A stretch of 64,000 bases of DNA from UBA6183 sp964545895 (GTDB lineage Bacteria > Bacteroidota > Bacteroidia > UKL13-3), in assembly GCA_964545895.1 (NCBI GenBank), contig CAZJHS010000003.1:1-64000 (forward strand), written 5' to 3'. Numbering within the stretch: the stretch's first letter is position 1; each line of letters opens with the position of its first letter. Shown in pieces: positions 52,193-61,413 of the stretch. Below the pieces are notes generated by a model. That model had not been told where the DNA came from and searched no databases. It was given only the letters and a program-made list of their open reading frames with translations. A program made the translations under genes and the position numbers.

Positions 52193-52721
52193 ATACATTA
52201 TCGCAATTTGTGTTATTACGTTTTGCCTAAAAAGCAGTCAAGCGCAAAATTTATTGTTTGTAAATAAAGCGCAAAACAAAACCATCACAGTAAAAGTTGG
52301 CGCTAAATTATTTTTAGGTTATAGAGGCTATAATGGCAACACAGAGTTTGCAACCAATACCGTATACGAAATTACTGACAGCACAATTACTTTTGGTATC
52401 AACCCAGAATATATGCCTTTTAAACGCAAACCATCTGCAGCAACCAATCAATACAAAATAGTTAGGCTTAAAGATATTACTCATTTTAGAAAACGTAGCC
52501 TTGGCGGACAACTAACTAAAGATTTGCTAAGAACAGGCGCAGCCATTGGTTCGGTTTTTTTATTAAGTGATTTGTATAGAAACAGCAATATAAGCAGAGG
52601 CAACGCGTTTCTTATTTCATTGGGAGTAGGTGTTGCAACCAATTTAGGCATAAAACTAATGTTTCCAGAAAATGCCAAACACGCCATTTCCGATGGTTGG
52701 CAAATTGTGGTGCAATATTAA
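52185..52721 (+). CDS. Exported protein of unknown function
   Basis: 178 aa from the ATG at 52185. Signal peptide MYKYIIAICVITFCLKSSQAQ. A beta-rich domain (NKTITVKVGAKLFLGYRG, NTVYEITDSTITFGI) precedes a hydrophobic region (LLRTGAAIGSVFLLSDLYR and NAFLISLGVGVATNLGIKLMF) that could be one or two membrane segments. Family unrecognised. Confidence 0.6.
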   Translation: MYKYIIAICVITFCLKSSQAQNLLFVNKAQNKTITVKVGAKLFLGYRGYNGNTEFATNTVYEITDSTITFGINPEYMPFKRKPSAATNQYKIVRLKDITHFRKRSLGGQLTKDLLRTGAAIGSVFLLSDLYRNSNISRGNAFLISLGVGVATNLGIKLMFPENAKHAISDGWQIVVQY

Positions 52722-52736
52722 ATTTTTGACACATGC

Positions 52737-52765
52737 TTGAAATAAACACAACTCTGCTAAATTTG
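52737..52765 (+). promoter_or_regulatory. Bacteroidota-type promoter of the PspC-like gene
   Basis: TTG at 52737-52739, an 18-base spacer, and TAAATTTG at 52758-52765, eleven bases before the start codon. A full match to TTG-N17-23-TAnnTTTG. Confidence 0.6.
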
Positions 52766-52776
52766 TAAGCATAACA

Positions 52777-52992
52777 ATGGAAAAACTAAAATACTTTGTG
52801 GAGCAATACGCATTTGGCGTTTGTAGTTATTTAGGCGATAAGCTTGGAATAGCTTCTTCACGTATTAGACTGTATTTTATTTACACCTCGTTTATTACCA
52901 TGGGCTCGCCAATAATTATTTATTTAATTATTGCCTTTTGGCTTAACCTTAAAAAGTATGTAAGGCAGCATTTAAAGCCTTGGGAGCTGTAG
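52777..52992 (+). CDS. PspC-domain small membrane protein
   Basis: 71 aa. GVCSYLGDKLGIASSRIRLYFIYTSFITMGSPIIIYLIIAFWL is the PspC motif (a G-x-C followed by two hydrophobic helices). PspC proteins modulate stress responses at the inner membrane; here its promoter is 11 bases upstream, and it leads into the histidine kinase gene 26 bases later, so the three genes may be one unit. Confidence 0.85.
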   Translation: MEKLKYFVEQYAFGVCSYLGDKLGIASSRIRLYFIYTSFITMGSPIIIYLIIAFWLNLKKYVRQHLKPWEL

Positions 52993-53018
52993 CAAACACC
53001 CTTTAATCTTTCTCTTTA

Positions 53019-54131
53019 GTGAAAAAACCAGCCATTATTTTTGCAACCTTATCGGTTTACATTATTGCGGCATTTGCATGGTGGACGTACGCTCACATTG
53101 ATGCACGTAAACAAATTTATGAGCAAGAGCTTGATAAATTGGCATTGCTTCCCCATAAATCAACCTTAGATTTAAGAGCCTGTGTAGACCAAGAAATGTT
53201 TAGGGATACCAACGATATTAAAAACTACTTTAACATCAATTACCCTCAGCTAAGCATTCAGTTTGCCGAAGACCAAGATCCCATGTATAACTATGCCATC
53301 ATGCCAAGCCAACAAGCGGTAGATGAAATAGAAACCCGTTACAAGCGTAAAACCATGATGTATGGACTTGAAGGCGTGGTAATGGTTGTCTTATTATTTT
53401 GGGGTATTATTTTAATTTACAGAAGCCAGCAAAGCAAGCTTTTGTTAAACAAACAGCAGCGTAATTTCTTACTTTCAATTACGCACGAGCTAAAAACACC
53501 ACTAGCCTCTATAAAGCTATATTTAGAAACGCTGATTAAAAGACCCAATTTAGAGCGAGAGCAAGTAGAGACTATGATGCAAAACTCGTTAAGTGATGTG
53601 GGTCGTTTGCGCGAATTGGTAGAGAACTTGCTTTTAGCAGCACAATTAGACTCACACAAGTTTCACCTTACTTTTCAGGAAGCTAATTTATCTGATTTAG
53701 TTACGGATACAGCAGAAAAATACGCCCTACCGCGTAATATGCAGGGTCGCTTAAACTTACAGGTAGAACCTGGCATTACCGCTAAAGTAGACCCAATTGC
53801 TTTTGAGATGATTATAACCAACTTACTTAGCAATGCTTTTAAGTATTCGCCTAAAGATAAAACAGTTACAGTAAAACTTCATAAAACATCAACCCAAATT
53901 AAATTTTGCGTGATTGACGAAGGCGAAGGAATTACCGAGGCAGACAAAAAACATTTATTTGATAAGTTTTACCGGGCCGAAGACGAGAATATCCGCAAAA
54001 GCAAAGGCACTGGCCTTGGCTTGTTTATAGTTAAAACACTGGTAAATTTACATCATGCACAAATTGTTGCAACCGATAACACCCCAAATGGGTCTATGTT
54101 TGAAATAACATTAAACTCAAATGCAGCATAG
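53019..54131 (+). CDS. Sensor histidine kinase
   Basis: 370 aa with a GTG start. Two membrane helices (AIIFATLSVYIIAAFAWW, 4-22, and LEGVVMVVLLFWGIILIY, about 117-134) bound a periplasmic sensor of about 90 residues. HisKA: SITHELKTPLAS with phospho-accepting His156. HATPase: NLLSNAFKYSP, DEGEGI and GTGLGLFIVKTL, ending just before the stop. It overlaps the response regulator gene by 11 bases. Confidence 0.94.
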   Translation: MKKPAIIFATLSVYIIAAFAWWTYAHIDARKQIYEQELDKLALLPHKSTLDLRACVDQEMFRDTNDIKNYFNINYPQLSIQFAEDQDPMYNYAIMPSQQAVDEIETRYKRKTMMYGLEGVVMVVLLFWGIILIYRSQQSKLLLNKQQRNFLLSITHELKTPLASIKLYLETLIKRPNLEREQVETMMQNSLSDVGRLRELVENLLLAAQLDSHKFHLTFQEANLSDLVTDTAEKYALPRNMQGRLNLQVEPGITAKVDPIAFEMIITNLLSNAFKYSPKDKTVTVKLHKTSTQIKFCVIDEGEGITEADKKHLFDKFYRAEDENIRKSKGTGLGLFIVKTLVNLHHAQIVATDNTPNGSMFEITLNSNAA

Positions 54132-54822
54132 AATATTACTAGTAGAAGACGAAGAGCATTTACAACATGCTATTAAATTAAACCTTGAACTAGAGGGGTA
54201 TACTGTAAGTGCAGTAGGAAATGGCGCTACTGCCATGAAAACATTTAGGGAAGAAAAGTTTGACTTAGTTATTTTGGACATTATGCTACCCGAAGCTGAT
54301 GGCTTAATGGTATGCGAAAACATCAGACTACATGATGCCAATGTGCCTGTAATGTTCCTATCGGCCAAAAATACTGCCGCTGATAGGGTACTTGGTTTAA
54401 AAAAGGGTGGAGATGATTACATGACCAAGCCTTTTGATTTAGAAGAACTTTTACTGCGCGTTAAAAAGCTAATTGAAAAAAACAGCCGCATACTTCAACA
54501 AACAGAAAATAAATTAGGCGGTACCTTTCAATTTGGACCAAACTGGATAAACTTCGAAAGTTATGAGGCTCAAGGAATTAACGGAAAAATAGATTTAACC
54601 AAAAAAGAAATTCTGCTCATGAAACTCTTGATAGAGAGTAAGAATCAGGTAGTTAGCCGCGAGCATATTTTAAAAGTAGTTTGGGATTACACGGTAATAC
54701 CCAATACCCGCACTATCGATAATTTCATTTTGGCACTTCGTAAATACTTCGAAAAAGATCCAAAAGACCCACAATACATCCAAAGTGTGCGCGGAGTTGG
54801 CTATAAATTTGTGATGGAATAA
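54121..54822 (+). CDS. OmpR/PhoB-type response regulator
   Basis: 233 aa. Receiver: LLVEDEEHLQ acidic pair, phospho-acceptor Asp53 in LDIMLPEADG, MFLSAKN (Ser near 83) and KGGDDYMTKPFD (Lys near 105). Winged-helix C-domain, IDLTKKEILLMKLLIESKN to YIQSVRGVGYKFVME. Partner of the overlapping histidine kinase. Target genes unknown. Confidence 0.95.
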   Translation: MQHRILLVEDEEHLQHAIKLNLELEGYTVSAVGNGATAMKTFREEKFDLVILDIMLPEADGLMVCENIRLHDANVPVMFLSAKNTAADRVLGLKKGGDDYMTKPFDLEELLLRVKKLIEKNSRILQQTENKLGGTFQFGPNWINFESYEAQGINGKIDLTKKEILLMKLLIESKNQVVSREHILKVVWDYTVIPNTRTIDNFILALRKYFEKDPKDPQYIQSVRGVGYKFVME

Positions 54823-54905
54823 TGGGTGTAACCCAACAGCATCGCGTATTAGCACCAACAAAAGGATGAAACAAAGTGTTTTCTTTAATATTTTTACACA
54901 TTTTG

Positions 54906-54936
54906 TTGTGAATTATAAAATGATGCCGTACTTTTG
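54906..54936 (+). promoter_or_regulatory. Bacteroidota-type promoter of the ribosomal operon
   Basis: TTG at 54906-54908, a 20-base spacer and TACTTTTG at 54929-54936; the rplM GTG start is 27 bases further on. Confidence 0.65.
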
Positions 54937-54963
54937 CCACCCCGAAAACTAAACTTATAGGTT

Positions 54964-55407
54964 GTGGATACATTAAGTTACAAAACAAAATCGGCCAATA
55001 AAGCTACTGTTACTAAAGAGTGGTTTGTGTTTGATGCGGAAGGCCAAACAGTTGGACGTTTTGCCACGAAATTGGCAAACATTTTAAGAGGTAAGCACAA
55101 GACGAGCTTTACGCCTCACGTAGATTGCGGTGACAACGTAATTATTATCAATGCTGATAAAATTCGTTTCACAGGTAATAAAATGAACGACAAAGAATAC
55201 GTGTTCTATTCAGGTCATCCTGGTGGACAACGTTTTGTATCAGCTAAAAACATGATGCAAAAACGTCCTACCTATGCCGTAGAACATGCTATTGAAGGTA
55301 TGTTACCAAACAATAAACTTGGTCGCGAAATCTTCAGAAATCTTTTCGTTTACGCTGGTGGCGAGCACCCGCACGCTGCACAACAACCAAAAGAATTAAA
55401 ATTCTAA
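54964..55407 (+). CDS. rplM: 50S ribosomal protein L13
   Basis: 147 aa with a GTG start; MDTLSYKTKSANKATVTKEWFVFDAEGQ matches the usual Bacteroidota L13 start. LRGKHKTSFTPHVDCGDNVIIINADKI and RNLFVYAGGEHPHAAQQP are signatures. First gene of the ribosomal operon; rpsI follows 3 bases later. Confidence 0.97.
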   Translation: MDTLSYKTKSANKATVTKEWFVFDAEGQTVGRFATKLANILRGKHKTSFTPHVDCGDNVIIINADKIRFTGNKMNDKEYVFYSGHPGGQRFVSAKNMMQKRPTYAVEHAIEGMLPNNKLGREIFRNLFVYAGGEHPHAAQQPKELKF

Positions 55408-55410
55408 GAA

Positions 55411-55797
55411 ATGGAAGTTATAAACGCATTAGGTAGAAGAAAAACTTCAATTGCTCGTGTATACATTACACCGGGTACTGGTAAGTTTGAAGTGAATGGT
55501 CGTGAGTCTAAGACTTACTTTCCTACAGTAGTATTGCAACACAGCATTTTCCAACCATTTGAAGTTACAAGCACAATGGGTCAGTTTGACGTAAAGTGTA
55601 ATGTAAACGGTGGTGGTGTTGCTGGTCAAGCAGATGCTATTAAATTAGGTGTTGCACGTGCATTAGTTGCACACAACCCAGAATTGAAACCAGCTTTAAA
55701 GGCAGAAGGTTTAATGACACGTGATCCTCGTATGGTTGAGCGTAAAAAACCAGGTCAGAAGAAAGCTCGTAAACGTTTCCAATTCGTTAAACGTTAA
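55411..55797 (+). CDS. rpsI: 30S ribosomal protein S9
   Basis: 128 aa. MEVINALGRRKTSIARVYITPG opens it, and the basic tail DPRMVERKKPGQKKARKRFQFVKR that reaches the P site closes it. Cotranscribed with rplM and rpsB. Confidence 0.98.
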   Translation: MEVINALGRRKTSIARVYITPGTGKFEVNGRESKTYFPTVVLQHSIFQPFEVTSTMGQFDVKCNVNGGGVAGQADAIKLGVARALVAHNPELKPALKAEGLMTRDPRMVERKKPGQKKARKRFQFVKR

Positions 55798-55821
55798 TCT
55801 TTATTTAGTAATAAAAGTAAT

Positions 55822-56562
55822 ATGTCACAAATCACACAACAAGAGTTGTTGGAAGCGGGCGTGCACTTCGGTCACTTAACCCGCAAATGGAATCCAAAGA
55901 TGGCTCCGTATATTTTTATGGAGAAAAACGGAATCCACCTTATCGATCTTAACAAAACTGCTGTTAAGTTAGAAGAGGCCGCACATGCCATCAAAAACAT
56001 TGTAAAATCAGGTCGTAAAATCCTTTTCGTAGCTACTAAAAAGCAAGCTAAAGAAATGATTGAAAACGAAGCTAAGCGCGTAAACATGCCTTTTATAACC
56101 GAGCGTTGGTTAGGTGGTATGTTAACAAACTTTACAACTGTTCGTAAATCAATCAAAAAACTACAAACGTTAGATAAAATGGCTGTTGATGGCACTTATG
56201 CCAACATGGCTAAAAAAGAACGTTTAATGGTTGAGCGTGAAAAAGAAAAATTACGCAGAGTATTAGGCGGTATTGCCGACCTAAATCGTTTACCTGCTGC
56301 ATTGTTTATCGTAGATATCAAGCGTGAGCACATCGCCATTGCAGAAGCACACAAACTAAATATCCCAACCTTTGCTATGGTTGATACCAACTCAGATCCA
56401 ACTCTAGTTGACTATGCAATCCCTGCAAATGATGATGCTGCAAAATCAATCGCTTTGATAGCACGAGTTATTACTGACGCTATCGCTGAAGGTTTATCAG
56501 AACGTAAAAAAGAAAAAGACGAGACTGATAAAGAAAAAGTTGAAGAAACAACAGAAGCATAA
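55822..56562 (+). CDS. rpsB: 30S ribosomal protein S2
   Basis: 246 aa. LLEAGVHFGHLTRKWNPKMAPYIF opens it; VDTNSDPTLVDYAIPANDDAAKSI is the family motif near 193-216. It has an acidic/basic C-terminal tail typical of the phylum. A terminator follows, then tsf. Confidence 0.98.
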   Translation: MSQITQQELLEAGVHFGHLTRKWNPKMAPYIFMEKNGIHLIDLNKTAVKLEEAAHAIKNIVKSGRKILFVATKKQAKEMIENEAKRVNMPFITERWLGGMLTNFTTVRKSIKKLQTLDKMAVDGTYANMAKKERLMVEREKEKLRRVLGGIADLNRLPAALFIVDIKREHIAIAEAHKLNIPTFAMVDTNSDPTLVDYAIPANDDAAKSIALIARVITDAIAEGLSERKKEKDETDKEKVEETTEA

Positions 56563-56570
56563 ATCTTAAC

Positions 56571-56595
56571 AAAATCGGCCCACAAGGCCGATTTT
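56571..56595 (+). terminator. Rho-independent terminator between rpsB and tsf
   Basis: AAAATCGGCC (56571-56580) pairs with GGCCGATTTT (56586-56595), loop CACAA. Probably attenuates read-through into tsf. Confidence 0.85.
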
Positions 56596-56643
56596 TGTAT
56601 AGACAAAAAGTTAAATAATTAATCATAATAAAATTTATATACA

Positions 56644-57474
56644 ATGAGTACTATTAGTGCTGCAGATGTTAACAAATTGCGCCAAATGACCGGTGCAGGT
56701 ATGATGGATTGCAAAAAAGCTCTTACTGAAAGTAATGGTGATTTTGAAGCCGCTGTAGATTTTTTACGTAAAAAAGGTGCTAAAGTTAGCGCTGCTCGTG
56801 CAGACAGAGATGCTAAAGAAGGTGCTATTATTGCTAAAACTTCTAGCGACAGAAAATTGGGTATCATTATCCAATTAAGCTGCGAAACTGATTTCGTTGC
56901 TAAAAACGAAGATTTCGTGAAATTTGCTAACAGCATTGCTGATTTAGCATTGGCTCACAAACCAGCTACTGCTGATGCATTAAAAGCATTAGACATGGAT
57001 GGTCAACCATTAAGCGAGCGTTTAATGGAACAAGTGGGTAAAATTGGCGAGAAAATAGATGTAGTTAAATACGAAATTGTTGAAGCTGCTAACTTAGTTG
57101 CTTACATACATGGTGCTAACCGTTTAGCTGTATTGGTAGCGTTAAACAACGAACCAACTGAAGCTAACTTTGTAGCTGGTAAAGATGCTGCTATGCAAGT
57201 TGCTGCATTAAACCCTGCTGCGGTTGATAAAGACGGTGTTGATTCAACTATCATCGAGCGTGAATTAGAGATTGCTAAAGACCAAGTACGTGCTGAAGGC
57301 AAACCTGAAAACATGATCGAAAAAATTGCTCAAGGTAAATTAGCTAAGTTCTACAAAGATTCTACTTTATTAAACCAAGAGTTTGTAAAAGACGGAAGCT
57401 TAACAGTGGCTCAAATGCTTGAAAAAGCAGAAAAAGGCTTAACTGTAACCTTATTCAAGCGTGTTTCGCTTTAA
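56644..57474 (+). CDS. tsf: Translation elongation factor Ts
   Basis: 276 aa, cytoplasmic nucleotide-exchange factor for EF-Tu. DVNKLRQMTGAGMMDCKKAL N-terminal UBA-like part; IIIQLSCETDFVAKNEDF dimer/contact motif near 76-93; VAYIHGANRLAVLV near 152. Full length. It may be read partly from the rplM promoter and partly from its own start region. Confidence 0.97.
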   Translation: MSTISAADVNKLRQMTGAGMMDCKKALTESNGDFEAAVDFLRKKGAKVSAARADRDAKEGAIIAKTSSDRKLGIIIQLSCETDFVAKNEDFVKFANSIADLALAHKPATADALKALDMDGQPLSERLMEQVGKIGEKIDVVKYEIVEAANLVAYIHGANRLAVLVALNNEPTEANFVAGKDAAMQVAALNPAAVDKDGVDSTIIERELEIAKDQVRAEGKPENMIEKIAQGKLAKFYKDSTLLNQEFVKDGSLTVAQMLEKAEKGLTVTLFKRVSL

Positions 57475-57506
57475 TATTCATTGTGGTTGATTGTTAAAAT
57501 CAACTC

Positions 57507-57535
57507 AAAAAGTCGCCTCCAAAGGGCGACTTTTT
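57507..57535 (+). terminator. Rho-independent terminator after tsf
   Basis: AAAAAGTCGCC (57507-57517) pairs with GGCGACTTTTT (57525-57535), followed by TT. Confidence 0.9.
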
Positions 57536-57606
57536 TTATAGTTCAATTAATCAGAAAATAGTACAGCCTCTATTATCTTTGAGGCCGTTTATACAACCCA
57601 TTTTAC

Positions 57607-59193
57607 ATGAGCACAATTCAACCCGAATTACTAAAACGCAGAACATTTGGTATTATTAGCCACCCCGATGCTGGTAAAACTACCCTAACCGAAAAATTTC
57701 TTTTGTTTGGTGGTGCTATTCAAACTGCGGGTGCTGTAAAATCAAACCGAATTAAAAAAGCGGCTACCTCCGATTTTATGGAGATTGAAAAACAGCGTGG
57801 TATTTCGGTGGCTACATCTGTAATGGGTTTTGATTACAAAGACTACAAGGTAAACATTTTAGATACCCCTGGTCACAAGGATTTTGCCGAAGATACTTAC
57901 CGAACGCTAACTGCTGTGGATAGCGTTATTTTGGTGGTTGATTGTGTAAAGGGTGTAGAAGATCAAACCAGAAAACTAATGGAAGTGTGCCGCATGCGCA
58001 ACACGCCTGTTATTGTTTTTATTAATAAATTAGATCGCGAAGGGCAAGATCCTTACGATTTATTAGAAGAAATAGAAAAGGAATTAAACATACATACACG
58101 CCCACTTACTTGGCCAATTGGTATTGGTAGCGATTTTAAAGGCGTATATAATTTGTATGAAAAGAAACTCAACTTATTTCAGCCCGATAAAACCAAAATA
58201 TCAAAAGAAGTAGTTGAAATTAGCGACTTAAATAGCGCTGAACTTGATGAAATTATTGGCACAAAATCGGCTGATAAATTACGTGAGGATGCGGAGCTGA
58301 TTGAAGGTGTTTACGAACCGTTTAATACCGACTTATATTTAGAAGGTTATTTAGCGCCAGTATTTTTTGGAAGTGCCATTAACAACTTTGGTATTCAAGA
58401 ATTGCTTGACACTTTTGTGCAAATTGCACCAGAGCCACGCAGCCGTTTTACCGAAGAACGTGAAGTTAAACCTGACGAGAAAAACTTTACTGGCTTTATT
58501 TTTAAAATACATGCCAACCTAGATCCTAACCATCGTGATAGGATTGCGTTTTGTAGAATTGTATCGGGTAAATTTGAACGTAACAAGTTTTACCAACACA
58601 CACGCCTTAGTAAAAAATTACGCTTTAGTAACCCTACTAGTTTTATGGCTAACGATAAAAGTGTGATTGATGAAGCCTACCCAGGGGATGTTGTTGGTTT
58701 GTATGATAACGGAAACTTTAAAATTGGCGATACATTAAGTGAAGGCGAAAACATTACGTTTAAAGGTATTCCTAGTTTCTCGCCCGAGATATTTAAGGTG
58801 CTTGAAAACAAGGACCCACTTAAAACCAAACAGCTTGAAAAAGGTATTTTACAGCTTACTGATGAGGGTGTGGCGCAATTGTTTACCCAACAACCCGGCA
58901 ACATCAGAATTATTGGTACCGTGGGTGAACTTCAATTTGATGTAATTCAATTTCGTTTGCTACACGAGTACGGTGCATCGTGTGTGTTTAGCCCGCTAAA
59001 CTATCAAAAAGCTTGCTGGTTTACCTGCGATGATAAAGCAGAGCTAGAAAGATTTAATGTAATTAAACGCTACAACATTGCAGCCGATAAAGATGGTAGA
59101 CCTGTATTTTTTGCTGATAGCATGTGGAGCTTAAAAATGACTCAGGATACGTTTCCTAAAATACAATTCCACTTTACTTCGGAGTTTAAATAA
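57607..59193 (+). CDS. prfC: Peptide chain release factor 3
   Basis: 528 aa, cytoplasmic GTPase that recycles RF1/RF2. G1 ISHPDAGKTTLTEK at 18-31, EKQRGISVATSVMGF switch I near 60, LDTPGHKDFAEDTYR (G3) near 84 and FINKLDREG (G4) near 138. The C-terminal domain includes GNIRIIGTVGELQFDVIQFRL. Full length for PrfC. Monocistronic between two terminators or unrelated genes. Confidence 0.96.
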   Translation: MSTIQPELLKRRTFGIISHPDAGKTTLTEKFLLFGGAIQTAGAVKSNRIKKAATSDFMEIEKQRGISVATSVMGFDYKDYKVNILDTPGHKDFAEDTYRTLTAVDSVILVVDCVKGVEDQTRKLMEVCRMRNTPVIVFINKLDREGQDPYDLLEEIEKELNIHTRPLTWPIGIGSDFKGVYNLYEKKLNLFQPDKTKISKEVVEISDLNSAELDEIIGTKSADKLREDAELIEGVYEPFNTDLYLEGYLAPVFFGSAINNFGIQELLDTFVQIAPEPRSRFTEEREVKPDEKNFTGFIFKIHANLDPNHRDRIAFCRIVSGKFERNKFYQHTRLSKKLRFSNPTSFMANDKSVIDEAYPGDVVGLYDNGNFKIGDTLSEGENITFKGIPSFSPEIFKVLENKDPLKTKQLEKGILQLTDEGVAQLFTQQPGNIRIIGTVGELQFDVIQFRLLHEYGASCVFSPLNYQKACWFTCDDKAELERFNVIKRYNIAADKDGRPVFFADSMWSLKMTQDTFPKIQFHFTSEFK

Positions 59194-59252
59194 GCGATTA
59201 TTAATCATTCTTTGTTACTTTGCAACAAGGGTAGTCTTAGCCCCTGGACCAA

Positions 59253-60779
59253 ATGCGCAGTAAACATCCATTTATATTACTTATAATTATAAACTTGCTA
59301 GGCTCACCTAGCAAGTTATTCTCACAAACTAATTTATTGATGGATATTAATTTAAGTGATGATTCACTTGTTATTCCGTCAATCATCCATAATGTTAATA
59401 GCAACCTAATAATTGGTTCAGACATCTTTGTTTATCAAAACAGCTTTTTGTCCTATCAAAATTCTGCTTTGGTTAAAATCAACCAAGGCTCTAACTCTAT
59501 TGATACAGCAGTAAGTTTATACACGCCATCAGCATTAAAAGAAATAACAGAATTTAAGACTTTCTCAATAATAAATCATAGCAATAATTTAGTTTCCATT
59601 CATCGTAAATTTTATCAAGGCCGAAATCCAGATAATCCAACTATTAGTGTTCTGATTAATTATTATGATTCTAATTTAACATCCATAACTAGTGATACAA
59701 TTGAACTTATCAATAATGTAAAGAATCTAAATTTAAATCGCTACAAAATAAGGCTTGTTAATACTGACAGTTTATTTATTTATACCATCGTATACGATTC
59801 AACAGATGGTAATCCGCAAACAAGATTTATAAACTACAATTACAATAGTAGAACAATATTCAAAAATCGCTTGTATACGGATAACTACTTGTTTGGTTTG
59901 GATGCATCTACAATATCACTAAATAGCAGCAACACTCTTTTTTCTTTTGCCTCTGATAATAATGATTTCGGCAATGTCACATTATTGAGCACTGAAAATC
60001 TTGATATCGTTCAAAGAACCTTCATTCGTAATAAGACAATTTTTAACTCCCCGCTAACTGATAATATAGTATATTGTTTGGATAATGTCAAATTTGACGG
60101 TTTTGATTATCTGCTCAATCTTACTGAAAGTACAAGCTTTGACGAGAACAATAGACTTAGATTGACCTCAAAGTTAAATCTTAAAAAAATTGATTCAAAC
60201 GGAGTTGTTGTTAACGCTAAGTGGTTCGATTGTAATGTTCCAAGTAATATTGATTACTCACCATTCTATCGAAATGATTTACGATTCATTACCACTATTG
60301 GTGGAAGAATTTATTTTGTTTATGATCCAGATGTTGGCAATAGCTTTTACATCGCATCAATCGATACCGCATTAAACATTATTTGGTGGAAGGAATATTT
60401 CTCGACCTCTTCACAAGTATACCATGTTTGGGATGTAAGCGCAGTTGGTAATTACTTGTATTTTTCAGGTGGTATTACCGATGCAAATAATAAATGGAAA
60501 ACATTTCTCTTTAAAATAAATGAAACTGGGACGTTCACAGGTGTATCTGAAAATCAGATTGTAAGTAAAAGCTACACCATTTTCCCAAATCCAACTAATG
60601 ATTTTATCATTTTACCCAAAGGTTCAACCAACTTACAAATATTCGATTTGATTGGTAAACAGTATCACTGTCCAAACAACGCAGATAGTTTTGACCTAAG
60701 TGAATTAAAAAGTGGTATTTACTTTGTTAAATTCACTCTATCGGGTGAACAACAAATACAACGTATTATAAAACAATAG
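59253..60779 (+). CDS. T9SS-sorted secreted protein of unknown function
   Basis: 508 aa; signal peptide MRSKHPFILLIIINLLGSPSKLFSQ. Residues 30-420 form a beta-rich propeller-like region with no recognised motif. A type A sorting domain, SYTIFPNPTNDFIILPKG to IQRIIKQ, ends the protein. It is AT-rich and overlaps the convergent esterase gene by 14 bases. Similar in layout to the secreted protein at 21199 but not obviously its close paralogue. Confidence 0.85.
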   Translation: MRSKHPFILLIIINLLGSPSKLFSQTNLLMDINLSDDSLVIPSIIHNVNSNLIIGSDIFVYQNSFLSYQNSALVKINQGSNSIDTAVSLYTPSALKEITEFKTFSIINHSNNLVSIHRKFYQGRNPDNPTISVLINYYDSNLTSITSDTIELINNVKNLNLNRYKIRLVNTDSLFIYTIVYDSTDGNPQTRFINYNYNSRTIFKNRLYTDNYLFGLDASTISLNSSNTLFSFASDNNDFGNVTLLSTENLDIVQRTFIRNKTIFNSPLTDNIVYCLDNVKFDGFDYLLNLTESTSFDENNRLRLTSKLNLKKIDSNGVVVNAKWFDCNVPSNIDYSPFYRNDLRFITTIGGRIYFVYDPDVGNSFYIASIDTALNIIWWKEYFSTSSQVYHVWDVSAVGNYLYFSGGITDANNKWKTFLFKINETGTFTGVSENQIVSKSYTIFPNPTNDFIILPKGSTNLQIFDLIGKQYHCPNNADSFDLSELKSGIYFVKFTLSGEQQIQRIIKQ

Positions 60780-61398
60780 TCAACCGTTTTAACACCTCTT
60801 GTTTCACTTCATGGCCTCCATCAAACTCAATAATCTTGGCTTTGAGTTGATGCATTAACGCATACACTTGTTGGTGTTTTTCGGGTGTAATAAACGGATC
60901 GTTGTTACCCGTAACATACGTAATTTTTTTGCTTAAAATTTGGGTTGAAATTGGATTAACCAACTCGGCAGCTAACTCACCGGCATAAATAATAAAATCA
61001 TCAACCCTAACTGCACTTGCATGTATAAACCTTGATGCAGTAGCCACGCCTTGCGAAAAACCTAACACCACTACTTTGCAATGCGCAGGAATTTGTAATG
61101 ATTGATAAAGCGTTTGTAAATAATTGATGTAATCTGCTATTTCAGCTTCTCGGTCTTCGGCAGTCATCCAAGTGGCAACAGGTTTGCCACCAAAACCACG
61201 GGCGTAAAATTTATTTAACCCTTCGGGTGCTACTATAAAGCGCGAACTATCGTTTAACGCTTCAAAATCTTGAATAAAATCTGATGCTAATTGCGCGTAG
61301 CCATGTAATACCAACCAAACCTCTTGCGTGCTGTCGGTTAATTGACCCAACGTAAAATATCGAGCCGTTTTGGTTACCAATAAGTGATGCGCTTGCAT
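60766..61398 (-). CDS. Phospholipase/carboxylesterase-type alpha/beta hydrolase
   Basis: 210 aa from the ATG at 61398; a TTG two codons upstream is possible. LVLHGYAQLA carries the oxyanion loop, GFSQGVATASR the nucleophile Ser (about 115), VTGNNDPFITPE the Asp (about 170) and FDGGHEVKQE the His (about 197). No signal peptide, so cytoplasmic. It lies 15 bases after prfA in the lpxH-propeller-prfA-esterase unit. Confidence 0.88.
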   Translation of the reverse strand: MQAHHLLVTKTARYFTLGQLTDSTQEVWLVLHGYAQLASDFIQDFEALNDSSRFIVAPEGLNKFYARGFGGKPVATWMTAEDREAEIADYINYLQTLYQSLQIPAHCKVVVLGFSQGVATASRFIHASAVRVDDFIIYAGELAAELVNPISTQILSKKITYVTGNNDPFITPEKHQQVYALMHQLKAKIIEFDGGHEVKQEVLKRLTIVL

Positions 61399-61413
61399 AA
61401 GCAATGCTAGATA

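Noticed and set aside
52314..52687. Minus-strand frames opposite the 178-residue exported protein
   Set aside because: Short antisense shadows with no start context.
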